A DNA stretch of 64,000 nt from NCBI RefSeq assembly GCF_000931445.1, contig NZ_CP010849.1, positions 806,001-870,000 of the forward strand, in the 5' to 3' direction. This document shows, piece by piece, positions 33,701 through 44,930 of this stretch; positions within the stretch are counted from its first letter, which is position 1; each line of letters begins with the position of its first letter. Below the pieces are notes generated by a model. That model searched no databases and was not told the DNA's origin. It saw only the letters and a list, made by a program, of their open reading frames with translations. The DNA is from Streptomyces cyaneogriseus subsp. noncyanogenus (GTDB lineage Bacteria; Actinomycetota; Actinomycetes; Streptomycetales; Streptomycetaceae). The translations under genes were made by a program, and so were the position numbers.

Positions 33701-36700
33701 CGGTGCGGGCGGGGGCGTCGCAGGCGGCGATCCGTACGGGGGCGCCCAGCGCGGTGAGTGCGGCGGCCAGGTCCTGGGCGCCGGGGGCGGCGGGGGCGCG
33801 GCGGCTGGTCAGGAGCAGACGGGTGACGCCGTGGTCGTAATAACTTCGTATAGCATACATTATACGAAGTTATCGTCGTATAACTTCGTATAATGTATGC
33901 TTTACGAAGTTATTACGGAGCACCCCGGCCGGATCGTGCTGGCCGCCATCGACGACGACCCCGCCTCGCTCGCGGTCGTATAACTTCGTATAATGTATGC
34001 TTTACGAAGTTATTACGGAGCACCCCGGCCGGATCGTGCTGGCCGCCATCGACGACGACCCCGCCTCGCTCGCGGTCGTATAACTTCGTATAATGTATGC
34101 TTTACGAAGTTATTACGGAGCACCCCGGCCGGATCGTGCTGGCCGCCATCGACGACGACCCCGCCTCGCTCGCGGTCGTATAACTTCGTATAATGTATGC
34201 TATACGAAGTTATTACGCCGTGGTGGGTGACCAGATGCCGGGCGAACAGGGCGCCCAGCGCTCCGGTGCCGCCGGTGACCAGGACCGTGCCGTCCGGATC
34301 GGGCTCCGGCCCCGCGGTGTCCGACGCGGGCAGCGGTGCCAGGCGCGGCACGAGGACCGCACCGGCGCGGACCGCGACCTGGTCGTGGCCCGACACCGGC
34401 ACGGCGGGCAGGACCGCGAGCGAGGCGGGGTCGTCGTCGATGTCGGCCAGCACGATCCGGCCGGGGTGCTCCGACTGCGCGGACCGCAGCAGACCCCATA
34501 CGGCGGCGCCCGCGAGGTCCGGGTCGCTGCCGTGCTCGCCGGTCGCCACCGCGCCCCGGGTCACCGCGAGGAGGCGGCTCGACAGGAACCGGTCGTCGGC
34601 CAGCCAGGCGCGCACCAGCTCCAGCGTCTCGGCGGCCGTGTCGTGCACCGCTGCGAGGACGCCGCAGTCCCGTTGCGCGGTGGGGTGAACGACCAGCACA
34701 TCGGCCCCGGCCGCCTCCGCGAGCGTCTCGCGGTGGTCGGCGCCGAGCGCTTCGCCGAGCGCGGGGTCGTGGGTACCGAGCAGGGCCCAACGCCCGGCCG
34801 GACCCTGCGGGCCCACCTCGACGGGGGTCCAGTCCACCGCGAACAGCGATCCGGCCGTCTCCTGCGGTGCGGCCGACACCGGGCGCGCCTCCACCGACCG
34901 CACCTCGGCGACCGGTCGGCCCCTGTCGTCGGCGAGCTGGACCTCGCAGGAGGTCCCGCCCTCGCTCTCGTCGCCGATGAGCACCCGTACCCGCAGGGAG
35001 GACGCACCGGTGGCGTAGAGGCTGATGCCGTTCCACACGAACGGCAGCAGGAGGGTGAAGTCGTCGCCCGCGTCGGCGATCGCGGCGACCACGCGCGGGT
35101 GGATGGCCGCGTCGAACAGGGCCGGGTGGATCCCGAAGCGCGCCGTGTCGGTGTCGTCCGGCAGCGCCACCTCGGCGAAGAACTCGGCGCCGGCGGAGCC
35201 GTCGCGGCGCCACAGCGTCCGCAGTCCGCGGAACGTCGGGCCGTAGACGTACCCGTGCTCGGCGAGCCGGTCGTAGAACCCGTCCGTCGGCACGGGCCGG
35301 GCGCCGGGCGGCGGCCACTGGCTCAGGTCGAAGCGCGGCTGCGGGGCGGAGGGGGCCAGCGTGCCGGTGGCGTGGCAGGTCCACTCCTGCTCGTCGTCCC
35401 GGCAGGAGTGGATGGCGAAGGGCCGGTGCCCGGTGTCCTCGGCCTCCTTGACCACGAGCTGGATCCGCACGCCGCCCGTCCCGGGGATCACCAGCGGCGC
35501 GGTGACGACCATCTCGGACACACCGGCGCAGCCGGTCTCGTCGCCGGCCCGGAGGGCCATGTCGATCAGCGCGGTACCGGGGACCAGGGCCCGGCCGCCC
35601 AGTTCGTGTTCGGTGATCCAGGTGTGCGTCCGCGCGGTGAGGCGTCCGGTGAACACCACCTCGTCGGCGCCGGCGACGCGCACCACCGCGTCCAGCATCG
35701 GGTGGCTCGCGGCCGTCTGCCCCGCCGCGACCACGTCGCCCGACGACGCCTGGGCCAGCCAGTAGGGCTGGTGCTGGAAGGGATACGTCGGCAGATCCAC
35801 CAGCGCCGCGCCCGTCCCGGTGAACAGACGCGACCAGTCCACCGTGTGCCCGACCGTGTGCAACCGGGCCAGCCCCGTCAGTACCCCACGGACCTGCGAC
35901 CCCTCACGCTGCTGCAACGCCACGAACACCGCGTCCGGAGCACTCTGCGGACCCAGCGCACTCAACACCCCCTCCGGCCCCACCTCCACGAACCGCGTCA
36001 CACCCCGCTCACGCAACCACACCACATGATCCGCGAACCGCACCGGCCGGCGCACATGCTCCGCCCAGTACCGCGCCGAACACACCCCCTCCCCACCAGC
36101 CATCGCGATCACCGGCTCCGCCAGCTCCACCGCCCCCACCACCGAGGCGAACTCCTCCACCACCGGATCCATCAACGGCGAATGAAACGCATGACTGACC
36201 GACAACCGCCGCGTCCGGCACCCCCGCCGGCGCAACACCGCCACCACCTCCTCCACCACCCCGGCAGCCCCCGACACCACCACCGACGACGGCCCGTTCA
36301 CCGCCGCGACGGAGACCCCGTACGCCAAGAGCGGCAGCACGTCGTCCTCGGAAGCCTCGACGGCCACCATCGACCCGCCCGACGGCAGCCGCTGCATCAA
36401 CCGGCCCCGCGCCGCCACCACCCGGCACGCGTCCTCGGGACCGAACACCCCGGCGACGTACGCCGCCGCCACCTCACCGATCGAGTGCCCGGCCACGAAA
36501 TCCGGCCGCACGCCCCACGATCCGAGCAGCCGGAACAGCGCCACCTCCACCGCGAACAGCGCCGGCTGGGTCCAACCCGTGCGGTCCAGCGGCCTCGCCG
36601 CCGGCGTCTCCTCGAACAGCACCTCCCGCAACGGCCCGTCGAGGTGCCCGTCCAACCCCGCGAACACCTCGTCGAACGCCGCCGCGAACACCGGGAACGC

Positions 36701-38475
36701 CGCGTACAGCTCCCGGCCCATGCCCAACCGCTGGGCTCCCTGGCCGGCGAACAACGAAGCGACCCGGCCGCCGGCTCCCGCCACACCCTCCACCGCTTCG
36801 CGCGCCGGCTCGCCCGCCGCCACCACCCGCACCCCGCCGTCAACTCCTCACGCCCGGCCGCCACCACCACCCCACGGTGCTCGAACACCGACCGCGACAC
36901 CGCCGACGACAACCCCACATCCCCCAACGGCACCCCACCCTCCACCACCGACACCAACCGCCCCGCCACATCCCGCAACGCCCCCACCGAACGCCCCGAC
37001 ACCACCACCGGCACCGGCACCGCGGCCGGTTCGGGGACGGACTCCGGGGCCGGTCCGGGGCCGGGCTCCCGGGCCGGTCCGGGGGTGGGCTCGGGTGCCT
37101 GTTCGAGGATGAGATGGGCGTTGGTGCCGCTGATCCCGAAGGAGGAGACCGCCGCCCGCCTCGGCCGGCCCGTCTCGGGCCAGGGACGCGCCTCGGTCAC
37201 CAGCTCCACCGACCCCGCCGACCAGTCCACGGCGGGCGTCGGCTCGTCCACGTGCAGCGTCGCGGGAACCACCCCGTGCCGCATCGCCATCACCAGCTTG
37301 ATCACACCGGCCACCCCCGCGGCGGCCTGCGTGTGCCCGATGTTCGACTTCAGCGACCCCAGCAGCAACGGCCGCCCCTCCGGCCGGGACTGCCCGTACG
37401 TCGCCAGCAGCGCCTGCGCCTCGATCGGATCACCCAGCCGCGTGCCCGTGCCGTGTCCTTCCACCACGTCGATGTCCGCGGGCGCGAGTGCGGCGTTGGC
37501 GAGCGCCTGGCGGATCACCCGCTGCTGCGACGGCCCGTTCGGCGCGGTCAGCCCGTTCGACGCCCCGTCGGAGTTGACCGCGCTGCCCCGGATCACCGCC
37601 AGCACCGGCAGCCCCCGGCGACGCGCCTCCGACAACCGCGCCAGCACCAGGACGCCGACGCCCTCCGAGAAGCCGGTGCCGTCCGCGCCGGCGGCGAACG
37701 CCTTGCAGCGGCCGTCCCGGGCCAGGCCCCGCTGCCGGGAGAACTCCACGAACACGCTGGGGCCGGCCATCACGGTGGCGCCGCCCGCCAGCGCGAGGTC
37801 GCACTCCCCGCTCCGCAGCGACTGCTCCGCGAGGTGGACCGAGACCAGCGACGACGAGCACGCCGTGTCCAGGGTCACCGCCGGTCCCAGCAGTCCCAGC
37901 ACATAGGCGATCCGGCCCGAGGCGACACTGGTGGTGCCGCCGGTGAGGACGAAGCCCTCCAGCTCCTCGGGCGTCTCCCCGGCCCGCGGCATGTACTCCT
38001 GCGGGATCACGCCGACGAACACGCCGGCCGAGCTGCCCCGCAGCGAGGCCGGGTCGATGCGGGCGCTCTCCAGCGCCTCCCAGGAGGCTTCCAGCAGCAG
38101 CCGCTGCTGGGGGTCCATCGCCAGCGCCTCCCGCGGCGAGATCCCGAAGAACTCGGCGTCGAAGTGGCCGGCGTCGGGCAGGAAGCCGCCCCGTGTGAGG
38201 TAGGTGGTGCCCGGTGTGGCGGGATCCGGGTCGGACAGCCGGTCGAGGTCCCAGCCGCGGTCGGCGGGGAAGTCCGTGAGGGCTTCCCGGCCGTCCCGGA
38301 CCAGTTCCCACAGCCCTTCGGGGGTGCCGGCGCCGCCGGGGAAGCGGCCGGCCATGCCGACGATCGCGATCGGTTCCCGGGCGACGGCCTCGGCGTCGCG
38401 CAGCTCGCGCTGTGCTCGCTGCAGGTCCGTCGTGACCCGCCTCAGATACTCTCGCAGCTTCTGCTCGTTGGACAT
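27777..38475 (-). CDS. Type I PKS, two modules; second module catalytically degenerate; frame interrupted by artefact and frameshift
   Basis: Once artefacts are removed this encodes about 3436 residues. Module A: docking helix ([10 protein letters not shown]), KS (DTACSS), AT with GHSIG/HAFH (malonyl), DH ([20 protein letters not shown]), KR with Tyr in NYAAAN, and ACP. Its KR reads VLHAG where B-type enzymes have LDD. Module B: KS intact (DTACSS, HGTGT, NIGH). Its AT is short, has AGTGIG instead of GHSxG (Thr codon 31017-31019) and lacks the GQG and HAFH motifs. Its DH has [10 protein letters not shown] (Glu for Asp) and Ser for the motif Pro. Its KR has Phe for the catalytic Tyr (28638-28640). 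Its ACP keeps GFDSL. A 382-bp linker block (33836-34217) splits KR-A, and one missing base at 36832-36835 shifts the frame between KS-A and AT-A. I chose ATG at 38475, 34 bp after the previous stop. Confidence 0.9.
33836..34217. repeat. 454 paired-end linker artefact block with 100-bp tandem copies
   Basis: Five linkers lie at 33836-33873, 33876-33917, 33976-34017, 34076-34117 and 34176-34217. The first is cut short and abuts the second head to head. Three identical 58-bp inserts between the later linkers are near reverse-complement copies of about 34412-34470. Removing the block rejoins the KR at an overlap of a few bases, which shows that it is an insertion into an otherwise complete gene. 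Confidence 0.95.
36832..36835 (-). other. Single-base frameshift in a C homopolymer between KS and AT
   Basis: The KS frame runs out of PKS sequence here, and the AT frame ([15 protein letters not shown]) begins in the next frame. Adding one base to the CCCC run (GGGG on the coding strand) restores a continuous KS-AT linker. A homopolymer undercall is the characteristic 454 error, so this is probably not a real pseudogene. Confidence 0.8.
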
Positions 38476-38509
38476 CCCGGGCAACCCCCGCTCGTTCGGA
38501 CAGGCGAAA

Positions 38510-41500
38510 TCAGGCGATGTCGAGTTCGCCGTCGATGAAGTCGAAAAGCTCGTCGTCGGAGGCCGCGGTCAGATCCCGCTCCTCCTCTGCGCCGGCGGGC
38601 CCCCCGAGGCGGCGCAGCACCTCCTGCAACCGCTGGGCGAGCGTGCTGCGCTCGTGCTCGGCGAGTTCCGCCACGGCGAGCCGCTCGAGTTCGGTCACGA
38701 CCGACCGCACGGTCGTCTCCTCGGTGGGGACGAGCAGTTCGTCGAGGAACCCGGCGAGTTCGGCCGGTGTCGGATGGTCGAACACGACCGTCGGCGGCAG
38801 CCGCAGCCCCGTGCCGCCGCCCAGCCGGTTGCGCAGTTCCACCGCGGTCAGCGAGTCGAAGCCGAGCTCCTTGAAGGCGCTGTCGGCGTCGACCGCCGTG
38901 GCCGTGGTGTGGCCGAGCACGACGGCGGCGGACTCCCGGACCAGTTCCAGCAGTTCCGCGCGCCGCTGCGGCGCGGGCAGCCCGGTCAGCCGGTCCGCCT
39001 GTGTCGCGGCGGCGGCCGACGCCGCGACCCGCCTCCGGACCGGTGCGGCCGGGTCCAGCGCGGACAGCAGTTCGGGCACCGGCCGGCCGCTCCGGCGCAG
39101 ACGGTCCAGGTCGACGGGGACCGCCAGCGCCACCGGGCGGTGCAGGCCGAGGGCGGCGTCGAACAGGGCCAGGCCCTGCTCGTCGGTGAGGGGGTCCAGC
39201 CCCATCCCGGCCAGCCGCTGCCGGTCGGTCTCGTTCAGATGGCCGGTCATCGCGCTCTCCCGCGCCCACAGTCCCCAGGCGATCGACGTACCCGGCAGCC
39301 CCCGCGCGCACCGGTGTTCCGCGAGGCCGTCGAGATACGCGTTGGCCGCGGCGTACCCGCCCTGGCCCGCGTTGCCCAGCATCCCGGCGGCCGAGGAGAA
39401 CAGCACGAACAGGGAGAGGTCGTGGTCCCGCGTCAGCTCGTGCAGATGCCATGCCGACCGGGCCTTCGTCCGCAGCGCGGTGTCGAGGTCCTCCCGTGTC
39501 AGGGCCTCCAGCACGCCGTCGGAGAGCACCCCGGCGGCGTGGACCACCCCGGTCAGCCGGTGGGCGGAGCCCACCAGTCGCGCCACGGCGTCCCGGTCGG
39601 TGACGTCGCACGCCACCACGGTCACCTCGGCGCCCGCCGCGCGCAGGTCCGCGACGAGTTCGGCGGCTCCCTCGGCCGCCGGGCCGCGCCGGCTCGCCAG
39701 CAGCAGCCGCCGCACGCCGTGTTCGGTGGCCAGGTGGCGGGCGACGAGCCCGCCGAGCAGGCCGGTCCCGCCGGTGACCAGCACGGTGCCGTCGGGGTCG
39801 AGCGGCACGGGCAGCGTCAGGACGATCTTGCCGATGTGCCGTGCCTGGCCGAGGTACCGGAACGCCTCCGGCGCGCGGTGCACGGCGAAGGTGGTGAGCG
39901 GCGTCGGACGCAGCGCCCCCTCGTCGAACAGGACCCGGATCTCCTCCAGCATCTCGCCGATGCGCTCGAAGCCGGCCTCCATCACGTCGAACGCCTGGTA
40001 CCGCACACCGGGATGCCGCTCCGCGATCTCCTGCGCGTCGCGGATGTCGGTCTTGCCCATCTCGACGAACCGCCCGCCGCGCGGCAGCAGGGCGAGGGAC
40101 TCCTCGACGTGCTCGTGGGCCAGCGAGTTGAGTACCACGTCCACACCGCGGCCCCCGGTGACGTCTCCGAAGCGGGCGGCGTAGCCGAGACTGCGGGAGT
40201 CGGCGAGGTGGTCGTCGTCGAAGCCCCAGGCGCGCAGCACCTCCCGTTTGCCGGAGCCGGCGGTGGCGAACACCTCGGCGCCCCAGTGCCGGGCGAGCTG
40301 GAAGGCCGCGAACCCCACACCGCCGGTCGCGGCGTGCAGCAGCAGCGACTCGCCCGCCCGGAGCCCGGCCAGGTCCGCCAGACCGTAGTACGCCGTCAGA
40401 TAGACCACCGGCACGCCGGCGGCCTGCGCGAACGACAGGCGCTTCGGCATCGGGACGACGAGCCTGGCGTCGGAGATCGTGACCGAGCCCAGACCTCCGG
40501 TGAACAGGCCCATCACCCGGTCGCCGGGGGCCAGTCCGGTGACCTCCGCGCCGGTCTCCAGCACGATGCCCGCGCCCTCGCCCAGCGAGGACCAGCCGTC
40601 CGGTGCCACCATGCCGAGTTCCAGCAGCACGGCCTTGAAGTTCAGGCCGCCCGCCCGCACCGCGACGCGCACCTCGCCCGCCTCCAGCGGGCGCAGCATC
40701 TCGGGGCAGGGGGTGAGCGACAGCCCGTCGAGGTCGCCGCGGTAGGTCAGGGACAGCCGCCAGGGCTGGTCCGGCGGCGCCGTCAGCGGCGGGGATGCGG
40801 AGGCGCGGACGAGCCGCGGCACGGCGCCCCGGCCGCCTCGTACGGTCAGTTCCGGATGTCCGGCGGCCATCGCGGCGGGCAGCGCGCGCCGGGTGTGCGG
40901 ATGGTCGTCGGCGTCGATGTGGCGGAGCCGGCCCGGGTGTTCGGTGCGCGCGGTGCGCAGCAGACCGGCCACCGCGCGGTGGGCCAGGTCGTCCGCGCGG
41001 GTGAGGACGACGAGCGGGACGTCGGCGAGTTCCCGCGTGGCGAGCCAGGTGCGCACCACGTCCAGCGTCCGGGCGACGACCTCCTCGACCTCGCCGGTGG
41101 GGCAGGCCCACAGGGCGGCCGTCGCCGGCCGCGGTGCGGCGGGGTCGGGGCGGCCGTCCGCCGGGAGGGTGACCCAGTCCGGCTCGGCGGGCGCATCCGG
41201 CAGTTCCACCGGCGTCAGATCCAGGCCGAACAGGGCGGAGCCGTCCACGCGCGGCCGCCCGAGCGTGGCCGCGTCCAGCGGACGCAGCGCCAGCTCGCGC
41301 ACCGACGCCACCGCCCGCCCGGTCTCGTCGGCCACCAGCAGGGCGATCGAGTCTGGCCCGGCCGGGGACAGGCGCACCCGGGCCGTCCGGGCGCCGGTGG
41401 CATACAGGTGCACACCGCTCCAGCCGAACGGAACGCGTAGGCCGTCCGTCCCGGCCAGTCCGGCCGGGTGGAGCGACGCGTCCAGCAGCGCGGGGTGCAG

Positions 41501-44500
41501 CCCGTAGCCCGAGACGTCGAGTCCGTCCGGCAGTTCGACCGACGCGTACAGCACCTCGCCGTCCCGCCAGGCGGCGCGCACGCCGCGGAAGGCCGGGCCG
41601 TAGGAGTAGCCGCGGTCGGCCAGCGACTCGTAGAAACCGGCCACCGGTACGGCGACCGCGCCCGCCGGCGGCCAGGCGGCCAGGTCGCCGGGGTCGGCCG
41701 GGTGTTCGGTGGTCAGCAGGCCCTCGGCGTGCCGGGTCCACTCCTCCTGGCCGCTCGGGCTGGTGTGGACGCTCACCGGCCGCTGGTCACCGGCTTGCGG
41801 CCCGACCAGTACCTGCACGTCCAGATCGGTGTCGAGGACGACCGGCTCGCGCAGGGTCAGCTCGGCCAGATGGCCGCATCCGGCCCGGTCCCCGGCGTGC
41901 AGGGCGAGTTCGGCCAGCGCCGCGCCGGGCAGCAGCACGGTGTCGCCGAGCCGGTGATCGGCCAGCCAGGGGTGGGCGGTGCGGGACAGCCGCCCGGTGA
42001 GGACGAGCGTGTCCGCGTCCGCCGTGCGCAGGGCCGCGCCGAGCAGCGGGTGGTCCGCCGGCCGCAGTCCGAGGGCCGCGGTGTCGCCGGGTCCGGCGGC
42101 CTCCCGGAGCCAGTAGCGCCGGCGCTGGAAGGGGTAGGTCGGCAGCTCCGCCGCGGCGGGCGCGACGTGCCAGTCGACGTCGACGCCGTGCACCTGGGCC
42201 CGGGCCAGCGCGGCGCGGAACCGGGCCGGGCCGCCGTCGTCCCGGCGCAGCGACTCCAGCACCAGCGCGTCGGACGCCTCGGCCTCCTCGGCCGTCTCGC
42301 CGATGGCGGTGGTGAGCACGGGGTGCGCGCTGACCTCGACGAAGACCCGGTGCCCCTGGTCGAGCAGCGCGCGGGTGCCCGCGGCGAAGCCGACGGTCCG
42401 GCGCAGGTTGCGGAACCAGTACTCGGCGTCCAGTTCCTCACCGGCCATCACCTGGCCGGTGACCGTGGAGTGGAAGGGGATACGGGTGGGCCGCGGCCGC
42501 AGGCCGGACAGTGCCGTGCGGATCTCCTCCCGCAGGGTCTCGACGGGTGCCGCGTGCGAGGCGTAGTCCACGGGGATGGTCCGGGCGCGGATGCCGTCGG
42601 CCTCGCAGGAGGCGACGAGGTCGGCCAGTTCGGCGGGCGTGCCCGCGACGACCGTGCCGCTCGGTCCGTTGACCGCGGCGATCTCCACCGCGCCGGCGTA
42701 CCGCTCGATGCGGCGCGCCGCCTCGGCCGCCGGGAGCTGGACGGACGCCATGCCGCCGGTGCCGGACAGCCGGGTGATGGCCTTGCTGCGCAGGGCGACC
42801 ACGGCCGCGGAGTCGGCGAGGGACAGCGCGCCGGCGACGTACGCGGCGGCGATCTCGCCCTGGGAGTGGCCGAGCACCGCGTCGGGGGCCACGCCGTGGT
42901 GGCGCCAGAGCGCGGCGAGCGAGATCATGACGGCCCACAGGGCCGGCTGGACCACGTCGACCTTGTCCAGCGGCCCGGCGAGCGCGTCGAGCAGGTTCCA
43001 GTCGACGTGGGACGAGAGGGCGTCGGCGCAGGCGTCCGACTGGGCGCGGAAGACGTCCGACGCGTGGTACAGCTCCAGGGCCATGCCGGACCACTGCGAC
43101 CCCTGGCCGGGGAAGACGAAGACCGTCTTGCCGCGCGGCTGCGCCGTGCCGAGCAGGACGTCGGGGCTGGGCCGTCCCTCGGCGAGGGCCCGCAGCGCCG
43201 CGAGCGGGTCGTCGCCGGTCACGGCCGCGCGGTGGGCCAGCCGGGGCGCCCGGGTGGCCAGCGCGCGGGCCACGGGCGCGTCCGGGCGGGCCGTGATGTG
43301 GGCGTGCAGTTGCTCCGCCCGGGCGGCGAGCGCCGCCGCGGAGGACGCGGACAGCAGCAGCGGCGGCGTGGGGCCGGGCCCCTGCTCCGGCTCGGGCCGC
43401 GGGTCGGGCGGGGCCTGTTCGAGGATGACGTGCGCGTTGGTGCCGCTGATGCCGAAGGCCGAGACGGCGGCCCGGCGCGGCCGGCCGGTCTCGGGCCAGG
43501 CGCGTGCCTCGGTGAGCAGTTCCACCGCGCCGGACGTCCAGTCCACGGCGGGCGTCGGCTCCTCGACGTGCAGCGTCTTCGGCAGCATTCCGTGCCGTAG
43601 CGCCAGCACCATCTTGATCACGCCACCGACTCCGGCGGCGGCCTGGGCGTGCCCGATGTTGGACTTCAGCGACCCGAGCCACAGCGGCCGCTCGGGCGGC
43701 CGGTCCCGGCCGTAGGTGGCCAGCAGCGCCTGCGCCTCGATCGGGTCGCCGAGCCGGGTGCCGGTGCCGTGCGCGTCGACGGCGTCCACCTCGGCCGGGG
43801 TGAGGCCCGCGTCGGCCAGCGCCCGGCGGATGACGCGCTGCTGGGACGGCCCGTTGGGCGCGGTCAGGCCGTTGGAGGCGCCGTCGGAGTTGACCGCGCT
43901 GCCGCGCAGCACGGCGAGCACCGGGTGCCCGAGCCGCTGCGCGTCGGAGAGCCGCTCCAGCACCAGCATGCCGGCGCCCTCGGACCATCCGGTGCCGTCC
44001 GCCGCCGCGGAGAACGCCTTGCACCGGCCGTCCTCGGCCAGCCCGCGCTGGCGGGAGAACTCCACGAAGGTGTCGAGGGTGGCCATGACCGCCGCGCCGC
44101 CGGCCAGCGCCAGCGAGCACTCCCCGCCCCGCAGGGCCCGGCTCGCCAGGTGCATCGTCACCAGGGAGGAGGAACAGGCGGTGTCGACGGTGAGCGTCGG
44201 CCCCTCCAGGCCGAGCAGGTACGCGATGCGGCCGGAGGCCACGCTGGCGGCGCTGCCGGTCCCGCCGAACCCCTCGCCGCCCTGCCCGGACTCCGGTGCG
44301 CCGAGCCCGTAGCGCTGGCCGCCGTGGCCCATCAGCCCGACGTACACGCCGGTGTCGCTGCCCCGCAACGACTGCGGGTCCACGCCGGTCCGTTCCAGCG
44401 CCTCCCACGACGTCTCCAGCAGCAGCCGCTGCTGGGGATCCATCGCCAGCGCCTCCCGCGGCGAGATCCCGAAGAACTCGGCGTCGAACTCGGCCGCGTC

Positions 44501-44800
44501 GTACAGGAACCCGCCGCCACGGGCGTAGAAGCGGCCCGGCGCGCCCGGCTCGGGGTCGTACCGGCCGTCGATGTCCCAGCCCCGGTCGGTGGGGAACGCG
44601 CCGACCGCGTCGCGGCCCTCGGCCACCAGCTCCCACAGCCCGTCGGGCGAGCCGACCCCGCCCGGGAAGCGGCAGGCCATCCCGACGATCGCGATCGGCT
44701 CGGCCGCCGCCCGCTCCAGCTCCCGCAGGCGCTCACGCGTGTCCTGCAACTCCCCGACGGCCTGCTTGAGATAGTTCCGCAGTCGGCCTTCGTTCTCCAT
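38510..44800 (-). CDS. Type I PKS, fully reducing module KS-AT-DH-ER-KR-ACP
   Basis: A 2096-residue one-module PKS and the only one here with an enoylreductase. The docking helix is followed by a KS (DTACSS, HGTGT, NIGH). The AT (about 43130-42130) has GHSQG and YASH, typical of methylmalonyl-CoA; a methoxymalonyl-ACP-specific AT cannot be excluded from motifs alone. The DH has [10 protein letters not shown] and [10 protein letters not shown]. The ER (about 40750-39800) has [13 protein letters not shown] and the nucleotide motif [11 protein letters not shown]. The KR has GGTGLLG and Tyr in GGYAAAN, and the ACP has GFDSL. It should give a fully saturated, alpha-branched unit. GGAGGAG lies about 10 bp before the ATG. 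The SARP gene is 130 bp upstream on the same strand, and the next PKS starts 34 bp after its stop. Confidence 0.93.
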   Translation of the reverse strand: MENEGRLRNYLKQAVGELQDTRERLRELERAAAEPIAIVGMACRFPGGVGSPDGLWELVAEGRDAVGAFPTDRGWDIDGRYDPEPGAPGRFYARGGGFLYDAAEFDAEFFGISPREALAMDPQQRLLLETSWEALERTGVDPQSLRGSDTGVYVGLMGHGGQRYGLGAPESGQGGEGFGGTGSAASVASGRIAYLLGLEGPTLTVDTACSSSLVTMHLASRALRGGECSLALAGGAAVMATLDTFVEFSRQRGLAEDGRCKAFSAAADGTGWSEGAGMLVLERLSDAQRLGHPVLAVLRGSAVNSDGASNGLTAPNGPSQQRVIRRALADAGLTPAEVDAVDAHGTGTRLGDPIEAQALLATYGRDRPPERPLWLGSLKSNIGHAQAAAGVGGVIKMVLALRHGMLPKTLHVEEPTPAVDWTSGAVELLTEARAWPETGRPRRAAVSAFGISGTNAHVILEQAPPDPRPEPEQGPGPTPPLLLSASSAAALAARAEQLHAHITARPDAPVARALATRAPRLAHRAAVTGDDPLAALRALAEGRPSPDVLLGTAQPRGKTVFVFPGQGSQWSGMALELYHASDVFRAQSDACADALSSHVDWNLLDALAGPLDKVDVVQPALWAVMISLAALWRHHGVAPDAVLGHSQGEIAAAYVAGALSLADSAAVVALRSKAITRLSGTGGMASVQLPAAEAARRIERYAGAVEIAAVNGPSGTVVAGTPAELADLVASCEADGIRARTIPVDYASHAAPVETLREEIRTALSGLRPRPTRIPFHSTVTGQVMAGEELDAEYWFRNLRRTVGFAAGTRALLDQGHRVFVEVSAHPVLTTAIGETAEEAEASDALVLESLRRDDGGPARFRAALARAQVHGVDVDWHVAPAAAELPTYPFQRRRYWLREAAGPGDTAALGLRPADHPLLGAALRTADADTLVLTGRLSRTAHPWLADHRLGDTVLLPGAALAELALHAGDRAGCGHLAELTLREPVVLDTDLDVQVLVGPQAGDQRPVSVHTSPSGQEEWTRHAEGLLTTEHPADPGDLAAWPPAGAVAVPVAGFYESLADRGYSYGPAFRGVRAAWRDGEVLYASVELPDGLDVSGYGLHPALLDASLHPAGLAGTDGLRVPFGWSGVHLYATGARTARVRLSPAGPDSIALLVADETGRAVASVRELALRPLDAATLGRPRVDGSALFGLDLTPVELPDAPAEPDWVTLPADGRPDPAAPRPATAALWACPTGEVEEVVARTLDVVRTWLATRELADVPLVVLTRADDLAHRAVAGLLRTARTEHPGRLRHIDADDHPHTRRALPAAMAAGHPELTVRGGRGAVPRLVRASASPPLTAPPDQPWRLSLTYRGDLDGLSLTPCPEMLRPLEAGEVRVAVRAGGLNFKAVLLELGMVAPDGWSSLGEGAGIVLETGAEVTGLAPGDRVMGLFTGGLGSVTISDARLVVPMPKRLSFAQAAGVPVVYLTAYYGLADLAGLRAGESLLLHAATGGVGFAAFQLARHWGAEVFATAGSGKREVLRAWGFDDDHLADSRSLGYAARFGDVTGGRGVDVVLNSLAHEHVEESLALLPRGGRFVEMGKTDIRDAQEIAERHPGVRYQAFDVMEAGFERIGEMLEEIRVLFDEGALRPTPLTTFAVHRAPEAFRYLGQARHIGKIVLTLPVPLDPDGTVLVTGGTGLLGGLVARHLATEHGVRRLLLASRRGPAAEGAAELVADLRAAGAEVTVVACDVTDRDAVARLVGSAHRLTGVVHAAGVLSDGVLEALTREDLDTALRTKARSAWHLHELTRDHDLSLFVLFSSAAGMLGNAGQGGYAAANAYLDGLAEHRCARGLPGTSIAWGLWARESAMTGHLNETDRQRLAGMGLDPLTDEQGLALFDAALGLHRPVALAVPVDLDRLRRSGRPVPELLSALDPAAPVRRRVAASAAAATQADRLTGLPAPQRRAELLELVRESAAVVLGHTTATAVDADSAFKELGFDSLTAVELRNRLGGGTGLRLPPTVVFDHPTPAELAGFLDELLVPTEETTVRSVVTELERLAVAELAEHERSTLAQRLQEVLRRLGGPAGAEEERDLTAASDDELFDFIDGELDIA

Positions 44801-44930
44801 CGTCTCGTCACTCCTCCGGCCGAGTTCTCAACGGGGCCAGTTAACGTCGCAGGGGCGGTGGGCAGCCGGGTTCCAGAACCCCAGACCGGGCCGTGAATCT
44901 GGCCTCCCGGACCAACCGGGGGCCCAGGGC

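Noticed and set aside
36397..38484. PKS fragment ending at 36397 as a true pseudogene
   Set aside because: A single missing base in a homopolymer explains the break, and the downstream frame is intact.
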